Positions 63,901 through 64,000 of a stretch of 64,000 nt of DNA are shown piece by piece (position 1 is the first letter of the stretch; each line of letters starts with the position of its first letter). The notes beneath the pieces are model-generated. The model saw only the letters and a program-made list of their open reading frames with translations, ran no database searches and had not been told where the DNA came from. Origin of the DNA: Chromohalobacter israelensis (GTDB taxonomy: Bacteria; Pseudomonadota; Gammaproteobacteria; Pseudomonadales; Halomonadaceae); the NCBI GenBank assembly GCA_000761475.1, contig JQNW01000001.1, positions 124,001 to 188,000 of the forward strand. Reading direction: 5' to 3'. The translations under genes and the position numbers were made by a program.

Positions 63901-64000
63901 TGCCCCTCTGCGCGCGACGCGCCACCATCGCCGGCGGCTTTCGCCGATCTGGATCGTACCGCTCGTGGCGGTCCTCATCGGCGCATGGATGCTCTACGAC
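63893..64000 (+). CDS. pqiB: PqiB, MCE-domain lipid transport protein (5' end only)
   Basis: The first 36 codons are present, running off the window. They begin MPDAPLRATRHHRRRLSPIW and then a hydrophobic anchor (IVPLVAVLIGAWMLYD), as in PqiB, a periplasmic MCE protein anchored in the inner membrane. The 8-base overlap with pqiA supports the call. Confidence 0.8.
   Translation, partial: MPDAPLRATRHHRRRLSPIWIVPLVAVLIGAWMLYD

Overview
The window is high-GC DNA from a motile, respiring gammaproteobacterium. The organisation and protein flavour (fliF-to-fliR and flg clusters, adenine deaminase and DUF2835 beside flagellin, CsiD/LhgO, cyanide-insensitive-type bd oxidase, CstA with an ArsA-like ATPase) fit a halophile of the Halomonadaceae (Halomonas/Chromohalobacter type). 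That placement is from memory of the families, not from a search. No rRNA, tRNA or CRISPR array was seen.

Layout. 0-5.4 kb: housekeeping genes (double-ATPase peptide transporter subunit, rsuA, a YafV-type amidase, rarD, an FAD-dependent oxidoreductase). 5.5-17.6 kb: fliE on the minus strand, then fliFGHIJK and fliLMNOPQR on the plus strand, closed by a bidirectional terminator. 17.7-28.2 kb: flgBCDEFGHIJ and flgKL on the minus strand; flgA, flgM and flgN are divergent at 28.5-30.2 kb. 30.2-33.6 kb: a possible small RNA, adenine deaminase, DUF2835 and flagellin fliC. 33.7-43.8 kb: an insertion-sequence thicket with five elements (two IS3-family, one IS481, one IS30, one IS5) that has broken a TPR gene, a GGDEF-EAL gene and a YcgR/PilZ-HD-GYP gene. 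44.2-46.3 kb: three poorly known genes and flaG, behind a sigma-28-type promoter. 46.9-51.8 kb: a SulP transporter and the glutarate pathway (lhgO, glaH, divergent glaR). 51.8-57.6 kb: cydABDC. 58.1-61.2 kb: cstA, a small protein ending in FRCC and an ArsA/Get3-like ATPase. 61.2-64.0 kb: a YrbG-type antiporter, pqiA and the start of pqiB.

How the genes work together. The flagellar block encodes the basal body, switch, export gate, rod, hook, hook-filament junction, filament and the FlgM/FlgN checkpoint. Four promoters share one sigma-28 architecture (TNAA-like -35, 11-nt gap after the 8-nt box, identical GCCGATAG -10): before flgK, flgM, fliC and the 44.2-kb gene. That ties the last, uncharacterised group to late flagellar expression. 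fliD, fliS, flhA, flhB, fliA and the chemotaxis genes are not in the window. All the c-di-GMP genes here are damaged by IS elements.

Most interesting are the CstA / Cys-Cys-tailed small protein / ArsA-like ATPase cassette, the sigma-28-linked unknown genes, the exact reconstruction of the PilZ-HD-GYP gene across its IS5 insertion, IS transposase genes whose stop codons depend on target DNA, and a structured candidate RNA before the terminator at 30.76 kb.
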